Positions 12,473-23,340 are shown, numbered from the stretch's first letter. The stretch: DNA of 64,000 nt from Spodoptera frugiperda (GCF_023101765.2 NC_064237.1:5799649-5863648); one strand, 5' to 3'. Program-made: numbers and translations. Notes: generated by a model not told the origin, from the sequence alone.

Positions 12473-13098
12473 TTGAAAATAAAAATAAAAAAAATAGCAG
12501 GGGTTATTGTTATGTCGATGTCGAACCCAAAAATGTAATTAACTTTTTTTTTGTCTGTTTGTCGGTTTGTCTGTTTGTCTGTTTGTCTGTTTGTCTGTTT
12601 GTCTGTTTGTCTGTTTGTCTGTTTGTCTGTTTGTCTGTTTGTCTGTTTGTCTGTTTGTCTGTTTGTCTGTTTGTCTGTTTGTCTGTTTGTCTGTTTGTCT
12701 GTTTGTCTGTTTGTCTGTTTGTCTGTTTGTCTGTTTGTCTGTTTGTCTGTTTGTCTGTTTGTCTGTTTGTCTGTTTGTCTGTTTGTCTGTTTGTCTGTTT
12801 GTCTGTTTGTCTGTTTGTCTGTGTGTCTATGCGCGCTAATCTCAGAAACGGCAGATCCGATTTGGATGCGGTTTTCACGAATATTTTGTGGTATGCTTCA
12901 ATTTACATTTAGCGTTTGTTTCATGTCAATCGGTTCATAAATAAAAAAGTTATGTCAAATTAAAGAATCACGTCGAACACTATTCTATGCTTATACCATT
13001 AATCTCCGCCACTATTTGACGGATTTGGTTGAAATTTGGTACAGATGTAGTTTAGAACTTTAGAAAGGACATAGGAGTTTTTATTTCAAAAATCTATA
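12473..13098 (+). mobile_element. Helitron H0, right part
   Basis: Continuation of H0 after the nested H1. It matches 10561-10935 of H1 closely, including the cgcgctaatctcagaaacgg block and the atttgacggatttggttgaaa block. The main difference is a much longer (TTTGTCTG)n array. A 3' CTAG end for H0 was not found: at 13099 the next Helitron head begins, so H0 may be truncated or may have been the target of H2. Confidence 0.65.
12553..12829. repeat. (TTTGTCTG)n minisatellite-like array
   Basis: About 34 near-perfect 8-bp units. The only clear variants are a gtcggttt unit at the left edge and gtctgtgt at the right edge. The matching place in H1 (10641-10679) has about five units. The Cys/Leu/Val open frames on the plus strand (12334-12912, 12551-12940, 12567-12839) and the Thr/Asn/Arg/Gln frame on the minus strand (12510-12878) are translations of the array, because an 8-bp unit with no stop in any frame stays open. 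Confidence 0.95.
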
Positions 13099-13708
13099 TC
13101 TATACATATAATAAAATCGTAGAAAAGTGCTGTCAGTACATTGAAATTCTATATAAATTGGTTTCGTTGTATTTGTCAATTAATAAGTTTATTTGTTGGG
13201 TTTTCCTGGTTAAATTATTAAACGTAGGTTTAGTTTGCTATCGATTATTAGTAGTTACTGTAGTTAGTTTTTTAATAAAATTGTAAGTCTAATTTCTTAA
13301 TTAATTAGATAGATTAGATTTATGTCGTTTCTTTTAAATTATTTAGTTTAAGCTTGGTTATTATAGCATAGAATATAGGTTGTAATATAATTTCTTTTTT
13401 AATTGTTATAAATTCGTAATTCGTAGCTTTCTTTAGTTTTAAGTTAGTTTTCATCTTAAGTTCGGAAAGATTATAATATTTCTTTAGTTTAAGTCCGTTT
13501 TTAAACTATTTTTTCAATGCCCTAAGTGAGTATATGTCTATTAAATTCAAACGCAGAGCTCATTATGTTGATTTTTGAAGAGTTCCCTGGAATATCTTCT
13601 ACATCTCATTTTTGAAGAGATTCCGCGAGATCGGGAACTATGTGGTTAAAACCAAAAATTTGCCGGAAGTCACTATTCCACGCGAACGAAGTCGCGGGCA
13701 AAAGCTAG
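13099..13708 (+). mobile_element. Helitron H2, short relative of H1
   Basis: A 610-bp element with the same head as H1 (TC at 13099), the same 3' hairpin (cgcgaacgaagtcgcg) and CTAG at 13705-13708, flanked by A and T. After the head (ending ...cagtacattgaaa) it jumps to sequence matching 11866-12472 of H1. It therefore lacks the (TTTGTCTG)n block, the (AAAAT)n tract and the H1 middle region. It is an internal-deletion derivative without coding capacity. Confidence 0.75.
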
Positions 13709-14338
13709 TTTATAATAACTATCTTTAAATGAGTAAAAACTTAAGTATTTGCGAGGTTTTACTCCTTGAGTATTTTTTCGTTAATGATACATATTGTGTT
13801 ACTATACTTCAGACTTGATTATAATATCACATCAATGCACACTCTTAACTTCTACAAATCTACACACTCTAACCTAACCTAATTTACTTAAATATCTATT
13901 TGCAAGAATTAGACTAAAATCTACCAGTAAAGAATAATTGAAAGCAAGAAAGAACTCATTTCACAAGGTCCCTTCATTTGAATATCCTTTAGGGCTTAAG
14001 TAATACTTTTAGGGCTGACATGAGGACCTTTTAGCTGGATCCATCTCTCACTAATGTTATAACTTGGAGACTCCGGTCGCGTACGAATGATAAGCGTAGG
14101 CTTTCAAGGCTCATATTATGTTGGATGTAACACATGTTACATTATACTCCTAGCACATTTAGGTGTAACGCATACACGACCTTATGGCATAGGGCTTTAT
14201 TTCTCAATTTTTTCATGTATGCCCGTAGAATATTAAACACAATGAATGAAAACGTGTTGGTTTTGGAGGGGTAATTAACGGGATTGGTGAAAATCGGGTG
14301 TATTCTAAATCTGAATATGGATCGTATGTTTTTAAGCA
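13709..14338. other. No gene seen
   Basis: Nothing recognisable. A partial TTAGG-type run (taacctaacctaa, about 13872-13884) is too short to call a telomeric repeat. Confidence 0.5.
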
Positions 14339-14529
14339 ACGTTGTCCCATCCTAGGCTTTTCTCCTGTGTCTTGGGTGCGTTTACAAAATACAAGTTCAC
14401 ATACACATTACACCCAGACCTGAAACAACAATTTGTGGATCACATAAAGAGTTGCTCCGTAAGGGGATCGAACCCACTACACGTTTTGCGGCAGCCAGTT
14501 GCCCAGTTACCGCACCATCCGTGCAGTCA
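14339..14529 (-). mobile_element. tRNA-derived SINE, family C, copy 1
   Basis: On the minus strand the element begins near 14529 with tgactgcacgg. It carries a degenerate A box and a B-box-like gggttcgatcccc (opposite 14463-14475), followed by a tRNA-unrelated body ending near the acgttgtcccatcc block. The copy at 48910-49105 matches along the whole length. A Pol III promoter and a tRNA-like head are the marks of a SINE. No clear target duplication was found, and the overlapping open frames on both strands are not genes. Confidence 0.7.
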
Positions 14530-15691
14530 ATATCGTAAGATGTTGACAAAAGCCGTACTAATTTCGCATCCGCAACACAAAAAATTGCTGTGGAAAAATA
14601 GGACAATGTGGAAAAACGATTGCCTCTATTATATTGGGGTAGTAACATAATAATCAAAAGAAACCTTCGGCACATCACTTTGAAGATTATCAGATTCTTA
14701 TTATGAGTAAATTGTTATCGATTACCAAATTGTCTGAGCATGCGATTAACAACAGAATTTTGGCCAATCATACCTAACTTGTGACGACCTTGACAGTATC
14801 CTGGTCAACGCCATCAAAGTTTTATTTATAACAAGAAAACAGCGAAAACAATCATTGTATCTTACTCAGAATGAGTTCGTGTATGTATAAAAATAAAGCA
14901 GGTAATTGCAGTGTTCAACAGGTTTAAATTCAATAAATGTCACCTATTTTGACAGAGATATTAATTTTAATGGCAATTAAATAAATTTATAAATAGTAAA
15001 TGTCCAAATATAATGAAATACCCTTTGAACGATACATGAAAAGGAATTATACTGACGTTTTATTATACCGGATTTCACACACGCTGATTTCCAATTTAAC
15101 ATAACTGTGTAAATGGGCTTGCAGTCGCTTAATTTAAATTTAAAAAATTGTAGTTAAATAAGTATTCGTATTAATTCGTTGCAAGCAATTACACGATGCA
15201 ATTCGTTTAGCTCTGAAGTTTATTAAGGCCCGTCTGACTGAACACATGTGCCAGGCATTTCATTTTGCAATATAAATCATACTAAGGCTAGCAGTACGAG
15301 GCTTATTAAATCGTTTTCGCAGGAAAAACGGAAAGAGATCCTTCTCTCCAGTGATGCGTTTATGTATAGAACTTAATCGTATTTTTAATAAAATTTTCAT
15401 TTGTGTGTTGGAAAATATTTAAATATAATAGATTTGTGTTGAAAGGTTCCGTTTAACAGCTGAGCAAATTTGATTTAATAATTAGAGTTCGAAGTCAAGT
15501 GGTTTGCATTGTGTGTCGTTATTGGGTTGCAAGCTGTTTGTGAACCAACCGGGAACCGCTCGGTAATCCCTTCCATTATATTTTCTGCACTTTGTGGCCT
15601 TCTACGGTTAAAATTGAAATGGTCAAGTTACGAGTAACATCGATATTGTGTACTTTGTGTCAAGTGTTCTTTCGAAGGTTTGTGTTAAAAC
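14530..15691. other. No gene seen
   Basis: AT-rich sequence without recognisable features. Confidence 0.5.
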
Positions 15692-15853
15692 TTTTTTTTT
15701 CTTAATGGGTTATAATCATCCTATGACTTCTGCCGCTTTGAGCAACGCAATAGGGAGTGTCAGACTCTTACCGACTAAAAGCCACACCGTTGCTACTCCT
15801 GCTTTTCAAGCCGGAGCCCCGGTTAACCCGCTAGGTAGGCCGCAGCTCCGGAT
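15692..15853 (-). mobile_element. R1-like LINE 3' end, copy 1
   Basis: Starts with a T run (poly-A tail on the minus strand). It continues through the block shared by all eight copies in this window: atgacttctgccg, gtgtcagactctta, gactaaaa, cggagccccggttaaccc and cgcagctccgga. It is severely 5' truncated (about 160 bp) and diverged. No clear target duplication was found. The 79-codon open frame over it is non-coding LINE sequence. Confidence 0.7.
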
Positions 15854-17019
15854 TTCCGTTGTCCCAACGCTTGGATCTGCGAGCTAATAAAATTTTCTAG
15901 ACCGCACACCATGCAATGAAGTAAACTTTAAATTATGAATTAATAAATCAACTAAGTATAAGCAAAACTCGTTATGTTTAATGGCAATAAGGAAGACTAC
16001 GATTTTAATAATTTTAATATGTTATTATGTTTTTTCGTATCAAATATCTAGAACAATAGCAACCAGTTATTGCGTTCACATGTCTATTTTCAAACATAGA
16101 TATGTATAAACAGATAAAATAATTGTTACTTGTTTTGTTACGTGTTCATAATAAATAAAACCATGTTTCAAGGTCGTAATAGGTGGTTAGCAAGAACCGG
16201 AATGTTTGCGGTTTTTGTTTAGGTTACACACGTATAAATAATTTTTGACAGGTTTTAACCACATTGATCAACTTTCACATCTTATCGGAAATGCCAGAAA
16301 TTCCTTTCGTATTACAGAGCTATACTAACGAATGAATAACTATAAAAACATACCGGCCGATTTGAAAACCTCCTCCTTTATGGGAAGTCAGACAAAATCA
16401 ATCCTTTGTGCAAATACTTTTGGTTCAACGTTAATTCTACTTCCTACTAATATTGAGATTAAGAAAATTTGTACGAATATCTGTTACTCTTTCACGAAAA
16501 AAAAAAACTATGGATGGTATTAAATTTTGATACAGAAACAGAGTCTGGAATAACCTATGGGGTTATATTATCCCGAGAATGCAGGGCGAAACCGCTTACA
16601 TAAGCTAGTAAACTATAAGTAAGTATTAATTTTAAGACAGAAGATACAGTTCCTCCAGTATATTTGTTACGCAATAGGATGAAGACGGTAAAACATGAAC
16701 TAAGTAGAACGAGTATCTGATACGAGTATAACTTAGAAACAATATCTTGGCTGGGTAAGCAGAAACACAGCTAATTTACGCCAATATTTACTTGTAAAAT
16801 TATGAATACACTGGTTGAAACTCAGTGGGTATTTTTATTGAAAAACTTTTTTGACAGACTAACTGACACACGTGTTTCGGTGTTTAGTACTGGGTTTGTT
16901 GTTATTGAAATGTTGGTAAACGGTTTATCAATATTCTAAAATAATATTTATTATTAATATTGAGTTATTTATAAAGTTGAGAAAATGTATTTTCACGCTT
17001 TCTTCCTTTGCTACTAGCT
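15854..17019. other. No gene; Helitron-like remnant at right
   Basis: Mostly AT-rich, unrecognised sequence. The remnant is listed separately. Confidence 0.5.
16543..16608 (+). mobile_element. Helitron 3' end remnant
   Basis: The stretch ends gggcgaaaccgc-ttacataagctag, with CTAG at 16605-16608 followed by T. This resembles the 3' end of the Helitron type seen at 24743. No matching head was found upstream, so only a short tail fragment is called. Confidence 0.4.
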
Positions 17020-17033
17020 AGGTATTTGATTAC

Positions 17034-17231
17034 AGCTGCAGACCTTTGATTACGTAGCGGGTTTATTGGGGCTCCGGCTCAAAGAGCGTAGGAGTAGAGT
17101 AGATCAAAGAGCGTAAGAGCGTAAGTAAGAACGGTGTGACTTTTAGTCAGTAAGAGTCTGACACTTCCTTTGCCTTGCCTGCCTTGGGCAAAGCGAGAGA
17201 AGTCATTGAATGATTTCCCCCCCGTAAAAAA
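17034..17231 (+). mobile_element. R1-like LINE 3' end, copy 2
   Basis: Plus-strand copy of the shared LINE 3' end: agctgcagac, tagcgggttta, ggggctccggctc, tagtcagtaagagtctgaca, gccttgggcaaagcgagagaag, ttccccccc and a short A-rich tail. It is flanked by a 14-bp target duplication (AGGTATTTGATTAC) at 17020-17033 and 17232-17245. Inside, agagcgta-type sequence is locally duplicated (17081-17130). Confidence 0.8.
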
Positions 17232-17245
17232 AGGTATTTGATTAC

Positions 17246-17641
17246 TATGGTCTCTTAGCTTGCGATTTATAAATGATCAAGAGAAATTCTATTTCATCTT
17301 CTAGTCACCATGAACCTCATCAATAATATCAACCCATTCTGCACAAGACGATCACTTACAGTAAACCTAGCTTCATTACAAGTCTTAGGTTTAAAAAATT
17401 GGATGGCATCGACTTAAGTATCATTAAACTTTGACCAGAACTAGATCGCCAGTCTGTGGGGAATTTGTGGCAAGGAAAGTACTGATAGCAGCGATTTTAC
17501 ACTGTCTCGTTGATTGTAGAAGTTCTTAGTCGATGTAACTTTTTGGTGTAACCTCTTTGGTAATTGATTGTCTAGTGGTTCTAGTTCACGCTTAACTAGA
17601 TTCTATTTTGGTGGTATTGCGAGTCTATTCGTTTACTTGAG
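17246..17641. other. No gene seen
   Basis: Nothing recognisable. Confidence 0.5.
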
Positions 17642-17654
17642 ATTCTGGACAATA

Positions 17655-17932
17655 TGTGCAACGTGCAACATCACGCCTTTTATTCCCAAAGAGGCATTAC
17701 GGCACGTAATGCCGCTATACAATTACACCTAATGCGTACCATTTGTGTTGTAAGTCCCGTGTAATAGGAGATGAACCTATTGCCATACTGTACTGGGCAC
17801 AATTCCAGACTCCGTGTTACTACTGAGATTTTTTTTAAAAATCCCTAAAAGATTAATACTTTGCCTGACCCGGGAATCGAATCCGAGTACTCTGGTCCGG
17901 AGTTGCACTTGCGACCACTCGACCATCGAGGC
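17655..17932 (-). mobile_element. tRNA-derived SINE, family B, copy 1
   Basis: Complete 278-bp SINE on the minus strand. Its head (cctcgatggtcgagtggtcgc) carries an A-box-like segment, and a B box (ggattcgattcc, opposite 17873-17884) follows. The tRNA-unrelated body contains atctcagtagtaacacgg and ggaattgtgccc, shared with the copy at 23101-23340. A 13-bp target duplication, ATTCTGGACAATA, lies at 17642-17654 and 17933-17945. It is mobilised by a partner LINE; it codes for no protein. Confidence 0.85.
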
Positions 17933-17945
17933 ATTCTGGACAATA

Positions 17946-18560
17946 ATATAATAAAATAACATCCTTATTATCCTTAACTTATAAATACACTTCTATTTTT
18001 ATTATAATTTCTCTGGACTCTAACTAGGAAGCCTAGCTATTACTACAGTTTGCGTCACATAGCTAAAGGAATAGAATTAGTTTCAACTTTTTTCATTAGT
18101 AAGAATAGAATGAACGTCAACCTCTATGGTTGTTGCCATGTTGGCGATCCTCGAAACTTTTGGTAGCAAATCGAGTGAACACCAAGTTCGTGGGAAGTCA
18201 GGGTCGGTCACTAGTAGCAATAGTAATAATAGTTCTTTCTTTGTAAGTAGAACACTCCAATTTTATCCAAACACTCACCTGACATTACTATATACTCTTT
18301 ATGTATTAAGTACAGAAAAGTTTCAAGCTAATATTTCCCAATATATTACTTGCAAACATAATATTACTGATCGGATCTAACAAACGGCTGTTGACTCAAA
18401 GTTTTTATATCAAAATGAGTTATTACTTTGCGCGATGATCTGTTGCTCTCTAACTTCTAGGAATTTGGTGTTCTATGTAATTTAAATGAGGCTTTATTAT
18501 AGTTACACGTGTTGAAGATGATTAGTTTGCGAAGGTCATTGTGTTATTTGGTACCAAGTT
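17946..18560. other. No gene seen
   Basis: An 84-codon open frame (18126-18380) contains an (AGT/AAT)-rich stretch giving Ser/Asn; no domain is recognised. Nothing else is visible. Confidence 0.5.
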
Positions 18561-18571
18561 ATTGTTGGTTA

Positions 18572-18872
18572 TTTTTTTTGAGGATATAAATCATCCAATG
18601 ACTTCTCCGGCCTTGGGCGAGATGAGTGTCAGACTCTTTTTGACTCAAAATCACCCCGTTTCTACTCCTGCTTTTCGAGTCGGAGGCCTGGTAGTAGCCG
18701 CTTGGTAGTTTGCAGCTCCGGATTAGGCATCAGCTTTACTGGGCCCCATATGTGGTGGTCTAATGACTCTTTGAGTACGGGTCTGGTTCTGGTCGGGTGG
18801 CGAGCTACCTTGCTCGCCGTCCGCAGATCCGCACTTACGGTGGTCGGGGATTCGCGCGATCCCCGACGTCCG
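18572..18872 (-). mobile_element. R1-like LINE 3' end, copy 3
   Basis: Minus-strand copy beginning with an 8-T run. It has the shared blocks plus about 130 bp further 5' (gggccccatatgtggtggtc, acgggtctggttct, gcacttacggtggtcgggga). It is flanked by an 11-bp target duplication, ATTGTTGGTTA, at 18561-18571 and 18873-18883. The copy stops just before the region matching the end of ORF2 at 29.73 kb. Confidence 0.8.
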
Positions 18873-18883
18873 ATTGTTGGTTA

Positions 18884-20450
18884 ATTGGAAATTGAGTTTC
18901 ACCTCCTTTACTTTAACTCATGTAGTTTTTAAACATTAATTTGTTACTATGTAAAGTTTAACTCTCTTAGAAGAGAATCTCAATGTTAGTACAATATAAT
19001 CTTTAAAGGTCACCATAAAAACTTCAAGTACTTCCCCAAACTGTCCTAAACTAAAACCGATATCGGAGGAACATTTTGTCAAAATTGTACTTTTATCTTT
19101 ACGGCCTAGAAGATAAGGTTACAAGTACAGAACATTAGTCTAAACTTTGCCTAAAGGCTGGTTACCTACAAAAACAATCATAAAACGATAGTACTATTAG
19201 TGCGTCGGCCGTTTCAAGGGGTAGAGGCAAAACTTTAATACTCGAGTCAGCACTAACAACTAGGCCAATTCAAACTTCCATACATTTTGCTAGTAGTGGG
19301 CATTTGTTCGATGAGTTCAATACTCCAATGGAAAATTGATGAAACGCTTTTGTTTCCTATTCGAAACTATGAGGGTGCTTGTCAATTAATTTGTGGGTTC
19401 AGATCGTGTAAATAAGTCCAGAGGTTCATTTTGATTATTTGTTGTACCCAATCCATTTCAATCGGCAATGTGGCAGAATTAATTATAGAAAGAATGGCTA
19501 TAGATAGTGGTATTGGTGTTTTCCAGAAAATTATTTATAACTACTTGACATAGTTACGCTATGGAGCGCTGACGCTAGTCTTTTTGCGAAAAATGCAGAC
19601 ATACAGCTTTAGACTTAATATAAATGCAAATTTTTTATTTTTTAATCATCAGTAGGTACCTAAGTTTAACTCAAGTTTTTGTCACAGGCTGTCAGAAACA
19701 GAAGATTAGATGCAAATATAAAAGGATTCGTTATTTTGTAATCGGATATATATATTCAGTAGAAATACATATATTTCGATAGATAAAAATAATCGGCCTC
19801 ACTTTATTTTTAGAAGTGATAAAAGGCATACCTGTTAGGTGCTAAACAAATAGTCCTTTAAATTACTTAGGTAATAGTGTACCTACATTTGGATCAAAGA
19901 GATCAATTTACAATGAATTACAGTGTAGTGAGACTATTAATCGGGAATGATTAATTGACTAAATAAACTTGTGTTTACCATCCTGTTATTTTCCAATACA
20001 TTGGTTAACCAATTTCACGAATGAAACAATGTAATTATCATTTACTACAATAGACGTGCGATCAGATTATAATGCGAGTTTTTGTGTTCGAAATGTTGTT
20101 TTGTATGAAACAATGTGGAGATTAAACTTCAATTTTGTAACTAGAGATAATATTGGCTATAATGTGTATCTGTTTAGGTAATAAAATGATTCATTTGTTG
20201 TATCGATTCTCTAATTCAAAATCTAGATAAGTTGAACGGTAAGCATGATATTAATGTGTTTGGTATAAAGTTAACCAAAATTAGGTCATTTTACGATCAT
20301 TAAATTTCTAATTACAAGCGATCGGATAAAATGGCCACAAAATATTTATTGAAAGGGAAAACGGATTGTAAGAGGAAACCATGTCAAAAGGAGCAATCAC
20401 AGGATCCCTGCTTTGTTGTATTTTTATTTGAATTATAAATAAATAGGTCA
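18884..20450. other. No gene seen
   Basis: AT-rich sequence without recognisable repeats or coding signals. Confidence 0.5.
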
Positions 20451-21250
20451 CCAGGACGGAAATCCACAGGGATAAACAATGTAAAAAATCGTCCGGTCAA
20501 GTTTGACGTGTAGACAGCTCACTTTCGTGTTTCCGAATCGAAGATGATAAGTGGAATGTACGTCGCCTCAGGGAATATCCGATCGTCGGGTTGAGACGGA
20601 GACTCGACTCGAGAAAGTCTAGGAGGTAAACACATTTCGCTAAGCTGCATTTACATTCATAATGTATTGATTTTACGGTGAATAGAGCTTCGTGATAGCT
20701 ACGTGTTGTGTACGTACAGACGTACACAGTCGTATGAGCAAACATTAACAAGTAACAAACATGTTCGACGTTATCCAAACGAGAATATTTCTATACTGTA
20801 TCTCGCAAACGCCTCGAACGTGAGGTGCATTATGAAAAATCAGAATTTTCCTATCGAGTTTTGTTGTGGCTTGACGGCGACTTCGTCAACTGAGACCACG
20901 GCAACTCGGCAACACTTGGAAACTTTCGCCCGCGGACGCCGCGTCGTTTGCATAGAGAAAGCGCCCGTTTTGTTTAAAGTTTTCCTTTTGTGAATCTAAA
21001 GTGCTATTTTATTTTCCACGTCGCAGTTTTTGGACGTCTGAGAAAAGCCCTTTCTTTTTCCCCTCTTCAAGTTTATTAAAGAAAATGTGTGAGGTGCGCG
21101 ATAGCCGAGCGCTGGTGACTCGCATTGTGAGTGGTAGTCACGCACGGAGGTGCTGCGCTGTACGTACGATGTTTCATTTCCTGAGCTCACGGTGCCACTA
21201 ATTAAACGTTAGGAGAACTTGTTGCCAGATTTCATTTAAATCTCGTAAAG
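20451..21250. other. CpG-richer tract of unknown role
   Basis: By eye, this 0.8-kb stretch has more G, C and CpG than its flanks (for example cgcccgcggacgccgcgtcg at about 20928-20947 and gcgcgatagccgagcgctgg at about 21096-21115). It shows no resemblance to the repeats in the window. Both strands carry medium open frames (20497-20778 minus, 20703-20993 plus, 20996-21190 minus, 21001-21201 plus), which is what GC-richer DNA gives by chance. It could be a promoter or enhancer region, a 5' exon or an old insertion. I recognise no protein. Confidence 0.35.
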
Positions 21251-21357
21251 CGTCGCGAACTTGAGACGGAAATTAAAAATGCTGAACGTTTTATTGTAAA
21301 AGTTTATCTTAGTTTTGTGAGACGAGACTGCGCCGTTGAGAACGTTTTGATTTTAAT

Positions 21358-21585
21358 TTGTTCCAGATCCTGTTCATGGAATTTTATTCCGCTTCGCATT
21401 TATATACGAAAGCTTATTACTTACTTGATGGTTGCCTGGCGATGAAAGAATTTGAGAAGAATATATACAGCGAGAAAGAGGAAACTTTAATAAAATTGCC
21501 CGAAGTACTTGCCATATTACATGATGACTCGGCACACTGTCTGCTGCGTAAACATTTTTTCATTCTCATGTGTAATAGATACTAA
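21358..21585 (+). other. Open frame after an acceptor-like site, doubtful
   Basis: A 75-codon open frame ending TAA at 21583-21585. It follows ttttaatttgttccag, an acceptor-like pyrimidine tract plus CAG ending at 21366. From 21367 the peptide would begin ILFMEFYSASHLYTKAYYLL and is rich in charged residues in its middle. I recognise no domain, and no polyadenylation signal stands out close downstream. It could be a terminal exon or chance. Confidence 0.15.
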
Positions 21586-22403
21586 CGTTTGCATGTGACT
21601 TCGGTTGCGCGAAATTTTTAAGTACACATTTTTTTCATATCACCAAAGCAAGTCTATAGACAACCTATGTGAGGTCCGCCACACCTATGATTAGTTATGT
21701 TATACAAATTTAGTTGTAGACTATAGTTATTATTGTTTTAACACATAAATAACTCACGAACTCTAAACTAAACGTGGGTGTTTCTCAAAATATGTATTTG
21801 GGACAAACAGATCAATTCTATTTACCAAACTATAGTGGCTATAGAGTTTAACAAGTTACGCAAAACTCATGAAAACGATTAGATAATTTCCAAAATTGAA
21901 TTCTATATTGTATAGAAATATGAGTACAATAGAAGATCGTGTTCCAAAACGCATTCACGGAGTTTACATCTAAATCGCGAGTGGTACAACAGCTTGATGT
22001 AGTCGGCGGTTGTTTGTCGAAGCTCCAGTCGACATTGTGAGAGTCAATAAACGATTTTATGCTCGAATAACTATGTTAATGGCGGCGGAAACCACAACAA
22101 AAACATTTGGCGTCTCGTAGGAAACTTGCTAACTGGGCGCCCGATTGCGTACACTTTTTTGTTACAGCGTATAATATGCAGAACTTATCTGTAATGTAGA
22201 TCAGTAGGAAAATCTGTCTGTATATAAAACGAGTAATATGTCAAAGTCAGTTTTTGTGCGTCGATTCGAGTTGAGGGCAATATGAACGACATTTTATTGG
22301 AGATGACGAAAGAATTGCTAATGATTGTGTAGTGAACACAATAGTGAGATTTTAGGTTCGATTTCCAAGTGTAGTAAAAAGTGCTGTTGCATTTCCATCT
22401 TTC
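21586..22403. other. No gene seen; weak SINE-like remnant
   Basis: At about 22352-22400 a B-box-like gttcgatttcc followed by agtgctgttg resembles the middle of the family B SINE, but it is too short to call. Nothing else is seen. Confidence 0.4.
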
Positions 22404-22492
22404 ACTTTTGTATCGTAGTTTTACATATGCCTCGGTAGATATGCCACCGCACCAACCGTGCAGTCAAACTTTTGTATCGTAGTTTTACATAT
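22404..22492. mobile_element. 39-bp SINE-head stub in a 25-bp duplication
   Basis: A perfect 25-bp direct repeat lies at 22404-22428 and 22468-22492. The 39 bp between (22429-22467) end in gcaccaaccgtgcagtcaa, which is the head of the family C SINE on the minus strand. Their left part, gcctcggtag, resembles the head of family B on the plus strand. It looks like an aborted or rearranged SINE insertion with its target duplication. Confidence 0.55.
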
Positions 22493-22499
22493 TCGATTA

Positions 22500-22593
22500 C
22501 TCGTTTCGATTACTTTACGTTTAAAGTAATCGAAACGAGAGCGTGTTCGGCGCTCTGATTGGCCGGCTCGAATAAATTAACCAATCAGAGCGC
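22500..22593. repeat. Foldback element N, copy 1
   Basis: Two adjacent perfect hairpins. The first has 18-bp arms (CTCGTTTCGATTACTTTA at 22500-22517 and its complement at 22522-22539) with a 4-base loop. The second has 13-bp arms (GCGCTCTGATTGG at 22550-22562 and complement at 22581-22593) with an 18-base loop. The second hairpin recurs in the element at 27970-28216, so this is a dispersed MITE-like family. The outer ends of this copy are not clear. Confidence 0.65.
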
Positions 22594-23089
22594 AGTACCT
22601 AAGTTAAATTGTAATTTAATCAGTAACGCATAAAAACAAATCAAAACAGGCATAACCACTGGTTTAGCCAAAAGTTAAAGGCTTTTATGGAAGACTAGTA
22701 GCAGTAAAGTAAGATACAGAACTGACCATAAAGTATAGAAAAATAGCTCTCATATTTCTTTTCCGACAAAATGTTACCTTTATGAGAAAATATGGGTACT
22801 GGTGTATAATGCAGTTGAGTTACATTTCCGAATGTATGTACAATTTTGTACCTACAATCCGTAACGCGTTGGTCTGTCTGTTTGTACACAATAAGCCTTT
22901 CCTTTGTTTCTTTGTCGCTGTTTTTAGTGGCGAGCAAAAAGCAGAATGGGCTCGTTTTGAAAGTGGTGCGGTATTGGATTCGTACGTGCTTTTATTTACG
23001 AAGCATGGAGTTTGGAATGAATTTGCTGCAATGATAATTTGTTCTTGATAAGTTGTTCCCGTTTTCCTCTTCATGATTTCGCTACACTA
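22594..23089. other. No gene seen
   Basis: Overlapping open frames on both strands (22782-23048 plus, 22820-23074 minus, 22846-23034 plus) have no domain, and opposite-strand openness argues against coding. Nothing else is seen. Confidence 0.45.
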
Positions 23090-23100
23090 TATTAACCTCG

Positions 23101-23340
23101 ACTGCCTCTTTAGTCGAGTGGTGGCAAGTACGACTGCCTCTGGTTCGATTACTGGGTCGCGCAAAGTACTGCTGGGTATTTTTCGGCTTTTTGAAAATTT
23201 CTCAGTAGTAGCACGGGAGTTTGGAATTGTGCCTATTATAAGGCAATAGACTCACCTAACAAAAACATGAAAAACTTAATGTACAGTGGTACTACGTGCC
23301 GTAATGTGTACATCTGTCTACCCCTTCGATGATGACGATT
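23101..23340 (+). mobile_element. tRNA-derived SINE, family B, copy 2
   Basis: A 240-bp SINE on the plus strand, flanked by the 11-bp target duplication TATTAACCTCG (23090-23100 and 23341-23351). The head has an A-box-like segment (tagtcgagtggtggcaagt, about 23111-23129) and a B box (ggttcgattac, 23142-23152). The body has tctcagtagtagcacggg and ggaattgtgcc, and the tail is a short gatgatgacga-type repeat instead of poly-A. It is more complete than most and pairs with the minus-strand copy at 17655. Confidence 0.85.

Noticed and set aside
12334..12940. Long open frames on both strands with Cys-Leu-Phe-Val or Gln-Thr-Asn-Arg repeats
   Set aside because: They are translations of the (TTTGTCTG)n array; an 8-bp unit without stops is open in all frames. 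No start context, domain or conservation is visible.
13872..13886. CCTAA repeats resembling the insect telomere motif
   Set aside because: Only about two and a half units; expected by chance in AT-rich DNA.
17873..17932. tRNA-like sequence with A and B boxes
   Set aside because: It is the head of a SINE with a long unrelated body and a 13-bp target duplication, not a foldable tRNA gene. The same holds for 14463-14529 and 49036-49105.
20497..20993. Overlapping medium open frames on opposite strands as a gene pair
   Set aside because: Opposite-strand openness is expected in CpG-richer sequence; no domain, splice pair or codon signal supports either.
22686..22700. TGGAAGACTAGT, identical to the first 12 bases of miR-7
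   Set aside because: The match stops after 12 bases and no complementary arm is visible within about 100 bases on either side.
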